From Anaspis maculata (Eukaryota > Arthropoda > Insecta > Coleoptera > Scraptiidae): a stretch of 64,000 bases of DNA. The stretch covers positions 33,472,177 through 33,536,176 of the forward strand of contig OX421964.1 in assembly GCA_949128115.1 (NCBI GenBank), in the 5' to 3' direction. The notes under the pieces were generated by a model. It was not told the origin of the DNA. It did not search any database and saw only the letters and a program-made list of their open reading frames with translations. Positions 33,732 through 44,599 of the stretch are shown piece after piece. Both the position numbers and the translations under genes were made by a program. Each line of letters begins with the position of its first letter. Position 1 is the stretch's first letter.

Positions 33732-34618
33732 TTATTTGCTTTTTCGTCAAAATTGAAGTGGTACCAACAACAAGGTTGATTATTTTTAAGGAAATTCCTG
33801 TTTTTGCTTGCATTACGCTGGGAGTGCCTTTCGTAACTCCCACTTCTGCTGCGACTGCGGCGTCGATGACATTCTGTACATGATGTTGATGGTAAAGTGT
33901 TACCTGCAATTGATGTTTTTAGTTCAGCCATTTCTGAATGAATTTCGTTGTACTGACAAGATAATTTAGAAATCAATTTCATAATGTCTAAAGATATATT
34001 GGGAGCTACAGTCGATTGATGAGATGACTGTTGATGTTGTGAATGATGGAAAGCATTGACATGATGAAGCGTTTGGGTTGATACGTCCCATATTTTGTCG
34101 GCTATGTCAGAGAGTTCTTGAATATCGGTTTTACTTGAAGCCATGAGAGCGATGTTGATAGCGGAAGGTAACTTTTTCAACCATAACTGTTTTAGGAGCT
34201 CTCTGCCTACCGTCGTGGAGGTACCAGTTAATATTTCCATTGACCTGTACAATTCTGAAGGCTTGCGATCGCCCAGGTTAGTATTAGACAAAAGTTCCTC
34301 GAGTTTTTTTTTTTCGCTTATTGAATGCCTTTGAATTAATGTGGCCTTTAGCTGATCGTAATTTTGATTTAAGGGATTTTTAATTTTATCCCATACGGTC
34401 AGTATCACCTCTTGAGGCAGAGAGGCAACAACGTATTCGTATTTTGTATTGTTCCTGTTTATACCTTTTAAATTGAACTGAACTTCAGCTTGCATAAACC
34501 ATGCTTCTGGGCATTGTGTCCAAAATGATGGTAATTTAATTGATGTTGCGGCTTGTTCTCGCAGGACATTATTGTGATTGTCGCCGGCACCTGCACCTGT
34601 TTCTTGTTGATCTGTCAT
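33689..34618 (-). CDS. Gypsy gag-like protein
   Basis: 309 codons. The capsid-like N-terminal part carries '[20 protein letters not shown]' (the W-F segment typical of insect Gypsy gag), 'VASLPQEVI' and '[19 protein letters not shown]'. A histidine/glutamine-rich linker follows, then an Arg/Ser-rich basic stretch ('[15 protein letters not shown]'), and it ends in a C/H-rich knuckle-like motif ('[19 protein letters not shown]'). It is presumably the particle structural protein; it starts 315 bp inside the 5' LTR. Intact. Confidence 0.88.
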   Translation of the reverse strand: MTDQQETGAGAGDNHNNVLREQAATSIKLPSFWTQCPEAWFMQAEVQFNLKGINRNNTKYEYVVASLPQEVILTVWDKIKNPLNQNYDQLKATLIQRHSISEKKKLEELLSNTNLGDRKPSELYRSMEILTGTSTTVGRELLKQLWLKKLPSAINIALMASSKTDIQELSDIADKIWDVSTQTLHHVNAFHHSQHQQSSHQSTVAPNISLDIMKLISKLSCQYNEIHSEMAELKTSIAGNTLPSTSCTECHRRRSRSRSGSYERHSQRNASKNRNFLKNNQPCCWYHFNFDEKANKCIQPCSYTSSKNE

Positions 34619-34910
34619 GTTGACGTTGTGTGTGGACAGGATGACGTCGGGCAGGAATCACGTCGGAGTGGTTGCGTCGAGTAGTAATCTCGTTGCACTG
34701 GTTCACTTCGGGCAGAGATGGATCGTCTATCTGCCGGATTACATCGGTCGGACTTGATCGTGTTGGGGTGGATCTCGTTGCGCTGGATTACGTCGCGGCG
34801 GTCGAGATAGGTCGCACTGCGCCGTTGAATCACGTCGGGACGGACCGCACGTTTGGACGGTCGGGATGGATCGCACGTTGGGACGGTCGAGATGGGTCGC
34901 ACTGCGCCGT
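34619..34910 (-). other. Gypsy 5' untranslated leader with internal repeats
   Basis: GC-richer than the surroundings. Blocks such as GGTCGCACTGCGCCGTTGAA are repeated (near 34810 and 34897), together with variants of GGATCGCACG. The frames here are repeat artefacts. Confidence 0.6.
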
Positions 34911-34911
34911 T

Positions 34912-34931
34912 GAATCACGTCGGGGTCACCA
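34912..34931 (-). other. candidate primer binding site
   Basis: One base after the 5' LTR the element strand reads TGGTGACCCCGACGTGATTC. It begins with TGG, as expected for pairing with a tRNA 3' CCA end. The tRNA was not identified. Confidence 0.65.
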
Positions 34932-34932
34932 A

Positions 34933-35066
34933 TATAGCATATAGTCTTGCTATTATTAAAATATGGAATGATTCAACGTGTATATTTTTTATTAATTTTT
35001 ATATTATTATATTTCTTAGGCAACTGCCAACAATCTCTACGTAATAACAATAACAATGTACCTACA
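34933..35066 (-). repeat. Gypsy 5' LTR
   Basis: 134 bp, identical by eye to the 3' LTR at 30467-30600. Confidence 0.9.
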
Positions 35067-35165
35067 GTTGGCATTCACTATTTGCTGAGATTTAAAGTCG
35101 GCATTTAATAAATGACGACATTAATACGAAAAAAAACACATGGCCCTTCTACGCTTCCATAATTA

Positions 35166-35475
35166 CGGAAGCGTAGAAGGGCCATGTGTTTTTTTTTTCG
35201 TAATAATGTCATCGTTTATTAAATGCCGACTTTAAATCTCAGCAAATAGTGAATGCCAACTTTCAAACCCAGCATTTATTAAATGCCGACTTCTAAACTC
35301 AGCATTTATTAAATGCCGACTTCTAAACTCAGCATTCATTAGATGCCGACTTCTAAACTCAGCATTTATTAAATGCTGACTTCTAAACTCAGCATTTATT
35401 AAATGCCGACTTCTAAACTCAGCATTTATTAGATGCCGACTTTCAAACTCAGCATTTGATAAATGCCGACTTTTA
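35166..35475. mobile_element. tandem-repeat foldback element, copy B (one arm)
   Basis: Begins with the same CGGAAGCGTAGAAGGGCC end, only about seven bases from the end of copy A and facing it. About seven to eight 30-bp units follow in one orientation. There is no opposite arm, so this is a half element. Confidence 0.7.
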
Positions 35476-36071
35476 CATCATGTGCCATGGTGGTATGCTT
35501 ATAAGCTGCGATATTCAGGAGCACAGTCCATCAGTGAAGCACTATACGAAATAGAAGATATTAACTTTCGGTGGTCGTGGTCGTTACCTGTGGTATATCA
35601 TTCTATGCTGTAGTACCTCAACGAAGAGTTTCTCAGAGTAAGTACATATGTATAAGGCGGTAGGTACCTAATATTCTCAATGATAATAACATTGATAATA
35701 ATGAATACAGTGTGACCAAGCTAACAAAAACTCTGAAGAGCCTGCCGCCTTGGCAGTTGGGCTGACATTTCGTCAAATCGGCCAGATTTCGTGGTAGTCC
35801 ACATATTACATACAGGGTGGAAACTTAACCCTGTTTAAACTCAATAACCAAGAACATTTCACCAAAAACCTCGGATAGGTCGATTTGTAAATTTAAAATG
35901 CCACATTTTGGTACTAAACATGTGACCAGAAGCGGCGCAACGGGAAGAGGCCCAATTTTTTTTAATGCATAGGGGTCAAAAATAACGCCATTCCAATCTT
36001 CCTTATTTGATTTTGTATCCAACCTATAAAAACAATTGAAATCCTACCTCCCAAAAGAAAATGACGGCACG
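35476..36071. other. no gene recognised
   Basis: Anonymous. An isolated TACAGGGTGG lies near 35813, with AACCCTGT shortly after it. Confidence 0.35.
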
Positions 36072-36826
36072 TACAGGGTGTTCACGATAAAATTCACCCC
36101 CCCTCTAGGAGATTCCCCTTTGAGATATTTTGAAAAACTAGGAACTTTTTCTCAACGATTTTTCCCAGGGATCTTGAATCGATCGTCTAAAAGTTTCTAA
36201 TTGGTACCGTATACAGGGTGTGACATGTAACTTTTTTATTTTAAATACAACACCCTATATTTTATCACGTCATTTGATGTAGTTTTTCTTTCTGATTACA
36301 ACGATATATCATACTCATGGTTTATTTTGACAAGGAAGCTGTCGAAAAAATAATAAAATAGGTAGTCGAATGAATTGAAAATTGAAAATTACGCGACACC
36401 CTGTATCAGGAACAAATTAGATGATTTATCCATGCAGAGTTGAATCCTGCAGACAAAATGCTGCAAAAATAACTTTTTTTCAAGTGAAATATAGAAACCA
36501 AAGCCATCTTACCGCGAAACAAAATTAGTTGAATACCTATTTTATTATTTTTTTTGACATCTTACTTGTCAGAATAAATCATTAGTGTTATATATATTTG
36601 TAATCAGAAAAAAACGCTCCACCAAATTGCAAAATAAAATACAGGGTGTTGTATTTAAAATAAAAAAGTTACATATCACACCCTGTATACGGTACCAATT
36701 AGAAACTTTTAGAGAATCAATTCAAGGTCCCTGGGAAAAATCGTGTAGAAAAAGTTTTTAGTTCTCCAAAATATCTCGAAGGGGAATATTCCAGAGGAGG
36801 GTGAATTTTATCGTGAACACCCTGTA
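36072..36826. mobile_element. TACAGGGTG foldback element with nested modules
   Basis: Arms of about 190 bp begin TACAGGGTGTTCACGATAAA and end with its complement. Each arm contains a second TACAGGGTG terminus (near 36211 and 36641), so one foldback appears nested in, or fused to, another. Non-coding; directly upstream of the integrase gene. Confidence 0.85.
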
Positions 36827-37580
36827 CAAAAACCCGACAATTTTGTAAACTTAGTGTTGAAAATGTTCGCCAATAACTTATTACCAGGATGCCAACCTCT
36901 TATAAAAACTTTTGTGAACGTTCCTGAGGATCTCTGGACTGACGTTTCTTATTTCTTGCATGATTCTGGATTCTACATAGGTGAGATTGTGGGATTTTCG
37001 TATGTGCCGCCATTTTGTTTTTGAGGCAGGATTTTAATTGTTTTTAAAGGTTGGAGAGAGAATCAAACGATGATTAAAGTAGTGTTATGGGTAAATCAGA
37101 ATCCAGGGCCGGACTAGAAAAATCTGCCCCTTCCTCTTGTTATGGCAAAAAGTGTATTTTCTGACCGCTTTTTTGAAAAACTGTTTATGGATTCGAAAAG
37201 CAGATAAAAATGCTACAATAATCAATTCTCAAATCGGATGGCAAACCTCGACCGTCTTGGCAAAAAATTGTCAAAGTAGATTTTGTAAATAAGTTTTCAT
37301 TTTTGACCGGGCATAATCTACCCATTGCTCGATTGAATTCATTCAAATTGATTCTCATACTTGTATCAAGGCAAGACTTTGAGGAAAGGGCTTATAAAAA
37401 AGTTTCAGGGCCGAACTTTTCTTTCAAAGACAATCGAATGTACATAGAATGTACGAATGATTGGGGCTTCTGTGTGGGAAGCAGATATTTTTCGCTGGAT
37501 GTGGAGCGCTTTAATTGAATTGAACCGATGATGATAATAACACTTTAATATTTAGCAGGTGCTTCTTTCCAGGTATCGAT

Positions 37581-39581
37581 AATGGATGATTCGACAGGTT
37601 CTTTAGGGAAAAGATATTTTGCACTTGGATTACAACATAAAGAAATTTTGGGATTCTTAAATAACGTATGGTCCGAAAGTTTTGGGAATTTTTTTAATAG
37701 CTAATAACTTTTTTCTGATAGTTTCAATTTTGTAGCTTAATATTGCAAAAACTAGCGTCATTTTCAACAATTTCAAATTCGTATTCAACATATTGAAGAT
37801 GGGCCATTATCTTTGATGGCTCTCGGTTTTCTTCTGCCATGTTCGATCATTCTCTGGACAACAGCAGGATTAATTTATCAGAGCTCCTGCCTCCCAATGT
37901 ACCGCAAGCTCGACCAATATAAGATTTTTGGTGAGTATTGAGCAGGATAGTATACGACAAGGGATGGGAAGCTGCGAATGAAGACCAATTACGGCATCAC
38001 ATTTTTCAATAATATTCGAGAATTTCGCATTTGACAAATTGATACAAAAAATCATGGAACATGGCAGAAGATAATTGAGATCCATCGAAGATAATGGTCC
38101 AATTTCAATATGTTGAATATGAATTTGTTATTGTTATATATGATGTCAATTTTTGCAATATCAAATACGAAAATAAAGACTATTCAGAAAAAGTTATTAG
38201 CTTAGAACTATTTCCCAAAACTTTCGGACCATACGTTATTGCTCATGGAGTACAAATAAGTGAAAGAACTCTGAAAAGAACTCTTTCGAAATTAAATCTG
38301 TTCAGAAGAAAACGTTATTCGAATATTGAAGATGTCTCAAAATTCATACAAGAGCAGATCAATAGATCAGGACAGCTACATGGTTACCGCTGGCTACATT
38401 TAAAATGCATCCAAAATGGACTCGTTGTTACTCAAGAAATCGTTCGTGAATTACTAATTATAATGGATCCACAAGGCGTTGAAGGTCGAAGAAGAAAGCG
38501 ACTTCGACGAAGGTTATATCATAATAAAGGACCAAACTACGTCTGGCACATGGATTCATATGATAAGTTGAAGCGATACGGAATTTGTATCAATGGGTGT
38601 ATAGATGGTTATTCACGACATATTATGTGGTTGAAAGCAGGACGTTCATCAAGTGATCCCAAGATTGTAGCAGGTCACTACTTGGAAACTATTGAAACTC
38701 TAGGTGGTTTTCCAAAGACTATCAGAAGTGACATTGGGACGGAAAATGTAGTTGTTGAGAGAATTCAAAAAGCACTGTCTGGAGTTTTTGGAAACAACAC
38801 ATCTAGCAAGCCTGCATTTATATATGGAAAGTCACCTGCTAATCAACGTATAGAAAGCTGGTGGTGTATCCTAAGGAAACATCAATCACAGTATTGGATG
38901 AACTTTTTTCAAATATTGCGTGATGAAGCTATGTTCGATGGAACTTTCTTGGACAAAGCTCTAATCCAGTTTTGTTTTTTAGACATCATTCAAGTAAGTA
39001 CCTACCTATGATTAAGTTTATCTATCGAGTGATCCTTTCAATTCCTTTTTTTTCCTTTCCTTTCCTTTCAAGTTTGTCAGGGCATGCAGGCTGTACTAGC
39101 TTCTCTAAATTACGAGTTCAAATGACCACACTAAATAGATAGGTACAGATAACTACATGAATACACTTTGTATCAACAGTCATACCAGTCATATCTAACA
39201 GTAAGGCAAACCAGTTTAATATTAAGATCTCATTTCAATCTTCTTTTACAGCATGAGCTTGATGAAGTTGCCTTACAATGGAACGTCCACAAAATCAGAA
39301 AGACGAAGAATGCCATATCGCCCTCTGGTCGTCCCATTATACTGTACCAAATGCCAAATTTATATAACGCACAGAATTATATTAAGAACATTTCTGCTGA
39401 TCTGCTTGATATTTTGGAACATGAATGTTTAAGAGAAGAGTACGTGTGTGATGAAGACGTGTATAAACTATGCAATATCATAATTGCTGAAAATAATTAT
39501 GTTAAAAATGACGACCCCTATGATTTGGTTAATTTATACGTCAACTTAAGAAATAAAATAAGTGTATTGTTGGGACTATAA
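37581..39581 (+). pseudogene. DDE integrase-type transposase (eukaryotic IS3-like), split by a MITE
   Basis: Coding is in three parts: 37581-37663, then 38239-38993 after a MITE, then exon 39252-39581 after a GTAAGT/TTACAG intron. A helix-turn-helix front ('YFALGLQHKEILGFL', 'VQISERTLKRTLSKLNLFRR') precedes 'QLHGYRWLHLKCIQNGLVVT'. The integrase core has D in 'YVWHMDSYDKLK', D in 'TIRSDIGTENV' and E in 'NQRIESWW'. The C-terminal exon has 'LDEVALQWNVHKIRKTKNAI'. This is the animal integrase_core family I associate with IS3-like (IS3EU) transposons. A possible upstream exon (36863-36980, GTGAG donor) does not join in frame, so the first ATG is uncertain. The only clear lesion is the MITE. Convergent with the HECT-like gene. 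Confidence 0.82.
37664..38236. mobile_element. 573-bp foldback MITE inside the integrase coding region
   Basis: Terminal inverted repeats start ACGTATGGTCCGAAAGTTTT, with complement at the right. TA lies on both sides (37662-37663 and 38237-38238), the Tc1/mariner signature. Arms extend inward for well over 100 bp with mismatches. Removing the element and one TA would bring the two flanking coding segments into one frame. Confidence 0.88.
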
Positions 39582-40349
39582 GAAATGCGGGGCAATCTGC
39601 AATAAATGATAGATAGACTCAAGAAGTTAATACGAGAGGTATTATTACCTATAAGTAGGTATGTGATAGAGGTACTTGCTTAAGAATTATTTGTATTATA
39701 ATTTCCTACTATTCCAGTTGCCTATTTCATTATCACTTATTAATTATTTCATATTATTTGTTTCAATTACCTACCTGTCCCACGAGTCCTCGAAACTGGT
39801 TGTCATTGATGTGTTTTTTTTTGTTAAAAGTGTTAAATATTCACATTCGGTAAACATTAGCTTTTGAACGTACACCTTAAGCCTCAGCTTCTTGAAGAGC
39901 CCGAAGATGACAAAATACCGCATTCCATCCACAATGACTATTTATGATATAAGTGTTAAAAATGACAGATATTTTATTATGAGCGAGTGGAGCAACCCCG
40001 CGAACAAAATAAACAACGGTGCTAGAAATGTTTGCACTAAGCCATAAAATTTTGACAAATAAGATGGGAACGTCACCTTTAACACGTCCCCATGACGATG
40101 TGTTAAAAGTGTCGTTGATGACGAGTATTACTTCACGCTTGTTGATGAAGTAAGTTTTTGAAAAGCGTTCTATATGACGACAACAAAATGCAACTTTCAG
40201 TAAGTAGGTATGCCAATAGTTTTATTCGAAAAAAATAATGCTGAATAATATGCAAGAAAATATAAAAAGTTACAATATAAAATACATAATATTATTATAT
40301 GTAATTATGTATCATGCATAAAAAAAAACATTCACATAATATTCACCAG
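39582..40349. other. convergent intergenic spacer
   Basis: AT-rich, between the stop codons of the integrase and HECT-like genes. No further gene seen. Confidence 0.5.
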
Positions 40350-42946
40350 CTAAACTGCATCCATCACCCAGATATTGCTAGTTAGCACGTTTTTGAACTC
40401 CCATTTGAATTCTGAGTACGATTCATATGACACCGGCAATTCCAAAGTTGATGTGCAAGTGTGCCCTATGGGTGATCTAGCAATTCCCTCAGCCCTATTG
40501 AAGGTCAGGTTTATTACATTTCCGGTAATCATATCGGCCCCAGTGGTGAATCTGAGGAATTTCTCAAGCAACTGAGCGTCAGACTCTCTTATAAACCTTC
40601 TTAGAAAGCTTATCACTCTACTTGCATCTGCGCTGTCGGTCTCCGGGAAGTGTATTAGATTCAGTACATTTTTATTCGTGATGTCGTTCATTTCATAAAT
40701 TTTATTGAACGTTTCGTGACTTATTTGATTGTTCAAAATTGTCCTCCAATTGTCGATAATGAACTTGGGCTTTTGTATAATGTCTCTATGTGACACTTCC
40801 TTTATGATCTTTTGGAAATTTTGTTTCGTCAGACGCTGCGTGATATTCAAACTTTCCATAATATCCAGTATGTCTTCGTCTTCAACATCTTTGAATTTGT
40901 TCATCATTCTTCCGAGAATGACTCTATCGGCATCACATATAAAGGTGGAGTAACTACCTACCAAATCGCAACGTATTTCACCAAATACTACCTCTTCCAT
41001 AAAAGCTCTATTCAATTTTCGAGGGAAGTACTGAGTAGTCCGGTGACCTATCAGCAAAATTTTTGCAATGGCCTGCCACTCTTCATTCTGGAATTCGTGC
41101 TTAATTATAGGTACCTTGCAGCCCACGCCCTCGCAAAACTGACCAAATAATGTCTCCCAAAATTCGGTGAGGGCGTCTTTTAGTACGCCCCCGCCGTCGA
41201 ATGCGGCCTCCACATTTCCATTTGGAAGTATCATAGAATCGACTATCACAGTGAAGTTGTTTCCGCGAAGACGTTTTACCTCCTCAATCAGCTCGACAAA
41301 TACATTTCCTCTGTGAAGGTTTAAGTGCAACTCGATGTTCGGCGATAGGTCAAATTCAAAGTTCAAGAACTCATCCAATGATATTTCAGCTTCGGTTCGT
41401 GGAATGAAAAGCAATGATGACTGTGACATGGATTCTGAGGATGTCGGTGCTGCTGACGTTTCCTCCAACAAAGGCGATGCTGGAGATGCTGATGCCAAGG
41501 ATGGTGAAGCCTGATGTGGTGATACTCGTGGTGATACTCGTGATGTTCGTGCTCGTGTTCGTGGTTGCACTGGTGGTGTTTCATTTTGTCTTTCTGTTCG
41601 TTTTTGTCGTTTGGTGCCGTTTGTTACGAGGTAAAATCGTAAATGGGTCAATCCGGTTATATTGTAAATTTGTTCGACTGTTAACAATTCAGTAAAGGTT
41701 TTCTTCTTGAAATCTGTAATATCTCGGCTGGTTATCTGGTCTTCAATTTCTTTCAGGAACAGTCGACTAGCTTCTTCCTGGATTTGCTTCTTCTTAGCCG
41801 TCTTCGAAACGTGAATCTTTCTTGTTCCTCCGCCCTGCTTTGTACGAATTTGCTTTCCGTTATGAATCCACCCAAATTCCACCAATCGAGTCGACTTCTT
41901 TTTTCTGATTTCAGGAGTTTTTGAAGCTGTAATTTCTGTCTCATCATCACTCTTTGAATTTCTTTTGTTTCCCAACTTTTTTTGGAGATTGGCAATCAAC
42001 TGGCTTCGTTGAGTTGCTGACGAATTTTGCTTTTCACAAAAGCTGATAACAGCCTGCCGATCACCGTAGTGTTCCAAATACATTGAGAGGTTTTTTTCTG
42101 GCATCCCTGGAATGGCTTCCTCATCTACCTAAAATAAAACAGTATACGTTATGAATAAATATCAATTATTAATGATTAGATATACATAAGATATACTATC
42201 ATGTAAATTTTTGTTAAACACAGAAAAATGGATCAGTCAAATTCGCAATATAGGTGAACTCAATCTGATCCAGACGTAAGCTGGATGCATTTTTACAAAT
42301 CCCGCGCTATGGGCCTAGTTTCCCATCAGCAATTCAGCTCACCCAGAGATGGCTTTAAACTTATTAATAAGGTCTATTGTGTACGATAGTAAAATCTAAA
42401 ACAAAATCACCTTCTTCATTTTCCGACACATGTTTTGTAACACTCTGTATTTGCTCTTGATGTACTTTGTCCGAGCTCCAGAACCAGCAATCCATGCACT
42501 TGGAAGATTGATGTTCAAAAATTCAAGGCAAAATTTCTTTAGGTACATCGCAATTGCCAAATCGTGTCCGGAATATTAAGCATCAAGACAAAGAAACTAA
42601 CGATTGTCTTTATATGAAAATCTAACGGGAAGGGCTAAACCCTAACGAAACTATTTTGTCGCTTGAGACGTTTTATTTCCAGATAAAATTAGACAGGAAA
42701 TAAAAAAGAAATCGGTGCAAAGTGCCGTTCGTGACAACGACAAGCCGAGAAAACCCAGGAAGTTCGAGGGTGACGGTCGAGTAAGCCCGCGAAGCCTCGT
42801 AGGCTTGTTTGTCTATGCTGAAGAAGCTGAAGAAGGCTAGATTGTTAAGAAAGCTCTAGGTAGATACTCACTTTATCCCTCTTCATTTTTGAAATGGTCT
42901 CATCCGAAATTCCTCTGTTTACCAGGAACTCTTGTAGATTCATCAT
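40350..42946 (-). CDS. HECT-like (G2E3-type) protein paired with the integrase
   Basis: Two exons: 42946-42872 ('MMNLQEFLVNRGISDETISK') and 42128-40350, spliced in phase (GTGAGT donor, TTTTAG acceptor), giving about 617 residues. The N-terminus resembles a SAM-like bundle ('YLEHYGDRQAVISF'). The middle is basic, then Ser/Ala/Pro-rich and low-complexity. The C-terminal ~320 residues are HECT-like: 'DGGGVLKDALTEFWETLF', 'FLRFTTGADMI' and 'GHTCTSTLELP', placing a Cys about 34 residues from the end, where the HECT ubiquitin-accepting Cys lies. E3 activity is inferred. Intact and convergent with the integrase gene. HECT/G2E3-like genes are highly amplified in some animal genomes, compatible with carriage by a transposon. 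Alternative: an unrelated host gene next to a transposon. Confidence 0.75.
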
Positions 42947-43323
42947 TGCTATCAATTGCTGCAAATTTAAGAAGATTAAGGTTGGCGTTACCCACCCCCG
43001 GTTGCAAGAAACTAAAATTTGCTCCGTCGCAAATTAGCTTCGGTACCAAACTCGGTATCAAATGGTAGGCTATTTGTAGGCGTAAAAAAAGGAGTGTCTA
43101 GGGTGACGACTGACATAATATGTCAAACAAAAAATTGAATAAAATATGGGAATGGAAAGCTGAGCTGATATTGTGAGTGAGAAAAGCACTGGTGTGCCTA
43201 ATTCAAACCGAGTATACGTTTGGGTTTACATTTTGTGCTCATAAATAGAGAATTTTGGCTGATGGGTGCAGGCAATCAGTTATACAGGTTTGTTTGTATG
43301 AGGACATTTGAAACAGTTGAAGT
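42947..43323. other. no gene recognised
   Basis: Probable upstream region of the HECT-like gene. No convincing TIR matching the integrase side was found. Confidence 0.35.
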
Positions 43324-43599
43324 CTAGCTGTCAAGAGTCAAGCAAATTTGAAGAGTGGAAATGGTGCGCGGAAAGAAATACACCGAAGAAGATAGCTCTA
43401 GGTCTTTAACTCCGATGAGATCCACGATCCGCAACACATTGTCCTTCGTGAACCTATATCGCTCCTTAAATTCCTTGTTGTTGTAAAACTCGAAGAGGTT
43501 TTTCCGCTCAGCATTTACACGACGAACTGCACCTGCAACGTCTTGCTCTTCTTCAGAAGAGGAAAATTCGGAGACTTCAGAAAGCGCCGAGTCAGACAT
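43324..43599 (-). pseudogene. HARBI1-like nuclease, N-terminal fragment
   Basis: Starts 'MSDSALSEVSEFSSSEEEQD' (acidic/serine tract), then 'RKNLFEFYNNKEFKERYRFT' and 'DNVLRIVDLIG'. This corresponds to the first exon of Harbinger nucleases, where a short acidic lead precedes the F-x-x-x-x-R-x-T/S block. No catalytic exons follow, so it is truncated. Confidence 0.6.
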
Positions 43600-44451
43600 T
43601 TTAGATACGCATACAGCGTGACATATTGTGACGGCCCGGTCAACAACAAACCGTCCACCACACGTTTCGATCCGGTTAACTCTTTATTGCAGTTGCCGAG
43701 TCGTGTGTCGTGTGGGACCTGATGGGCAAGGGACCTAAACTACCTAAATGTGCACATCTAAGGGTTAGGGCAAGAGACAATAAGACAAGAGAAAAGAGGC
43801 AGCCATTTTCAGTGTGTGAGGTCTATTTTTGTACCAAAGAAAAACTTGACAAATCCAGAATTCAGTTTCAATCCTTTCTCTCAATTTCTTTGCTGTTGCT
43901 CATGCCAACGACTCCTGCAGTATTTCCTGTCGTCAAAAGCTGTTCTGGAGCTACTGAATCAGCACTGGATATCACCTTGACACATGCTTGATACAGTGTC
44001 ACTAGCGGCCCAAAATTGTTCAAGTTTCGTCACGGGATCACAGTCCCAGTACTCCTGTAACTCATCGTTGTCACCGAAGCACTCATACTTTGACTGAGCA
44101 ATACTTTGCAATAAAGAGCTCCGCGTTCTTGGTGTAAACAACAGCTTTGTTTCCGCCGTACAGGTACAGGGCTCGTGGAGGCACCCAGCAAGTGTTCGCA
44201 ATTTCAGTCGGTAACTCCCATCGCCTGAACCTGGAATTGTTGATCGACATACGATTGTTGTTGCATTTACGGAGGCAGTTTGTCATATTCACCTGATCGA
44301 CAGCCTGTGCATGGATTTATGCCTCAATTCGACGCAATGATTTGCATATTATTCTTCAAAACTCGAAGAAATAAATAATGCTGTTAACCTCTGAAATTCC
44401 TGACGCTTCTTTGACTTTGACAGCTTGCGACGCGAGGTAGGTAAATCTTAT
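43600..44451. other. no confident gene
   Basis: A minus-strand frame near 43959-44201 ('YECFGDNDELQEYWDCDPVT') could be an exon of an unknown gene; it shows no family resemblance. The plus frame at 43710-43991 is also unassigned. Confidence 0.3.
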
Positions 44452-44580
44452 CTATTTACGAGACGGTTTTTTTTGATCGGCAATGACACAACGAACTGCA
44501 TCTTCTACTTCTTGTTCTTCTTCAGAAGAATAAAAATCGGAGACGTTGGAAAATTCAAAATAAAGTGTCGAATCAGACCT
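44452..44580 (-). pseudogene. second HARBI1 N-terminal fragment (diverged paralogue)
   Basis: Reads 'FSNVSDFYSSEEEQEVEDAV', then 'RCVIADQKKPS', a diverged copy of the acidic lead at 43324-43599. DNA similarity extends upstream of the ATG region (both have CATACGCATA near their outer edge). Too short to be functional. Confidence 0.5.
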
Positions 44581-44599
44581 TTTAGCGCTTTTAGGTACG

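Larger units (their letters stand above)
30467..35066 (-). mobile_element. young Ty3/Gypsy LTR retrotransposon
   Basis: 4,600 bp on the minus strand. It is bounded by two 134-bp LTRs identical by eye and by a 5-bp target duplication GTTGG (30462-30466 and 35067-35071). Gene order gag, then protease-RT-RNase H, then integrase is the Ty3/Gypsy order. Identical LTRs mean recent insertion. A single frame break lies between RNase H and integrase. Confidence 0.93.
30111..35158. mobile_element. tandem-repeat foldback element, copy A (split by Gypsy)
   Basis: The left end CGGAAGCGTAGAAGGGCC (30111) mirrors the right end GGCCCTTCTACGCTTCC (to 35158). Between them lie diverged ~30-bp units with the palindromic core GCATTTAATAAATGC plus GAGTTTAGAAGTCG. 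Unit orientation flips at about 30366, so the arrays form the two arms. The Gypsy element (30467-35066) is inserted in the right arm. Without it the element is about 450 bp. Confidence 0.75.

Noticed and set aside
36863..36980. First exon of the integrase gene
   Set aside because: Has a good donor, but splicing to the acceptor at 37571-37572 gives an early stop; kept only as a possibility.
41363..41695. His/Glu-rich and Val-rich frames inside the HECT-like gene
   Set aside because: Shadow frames of its low-complexity Ser/Ala/Pro linker.
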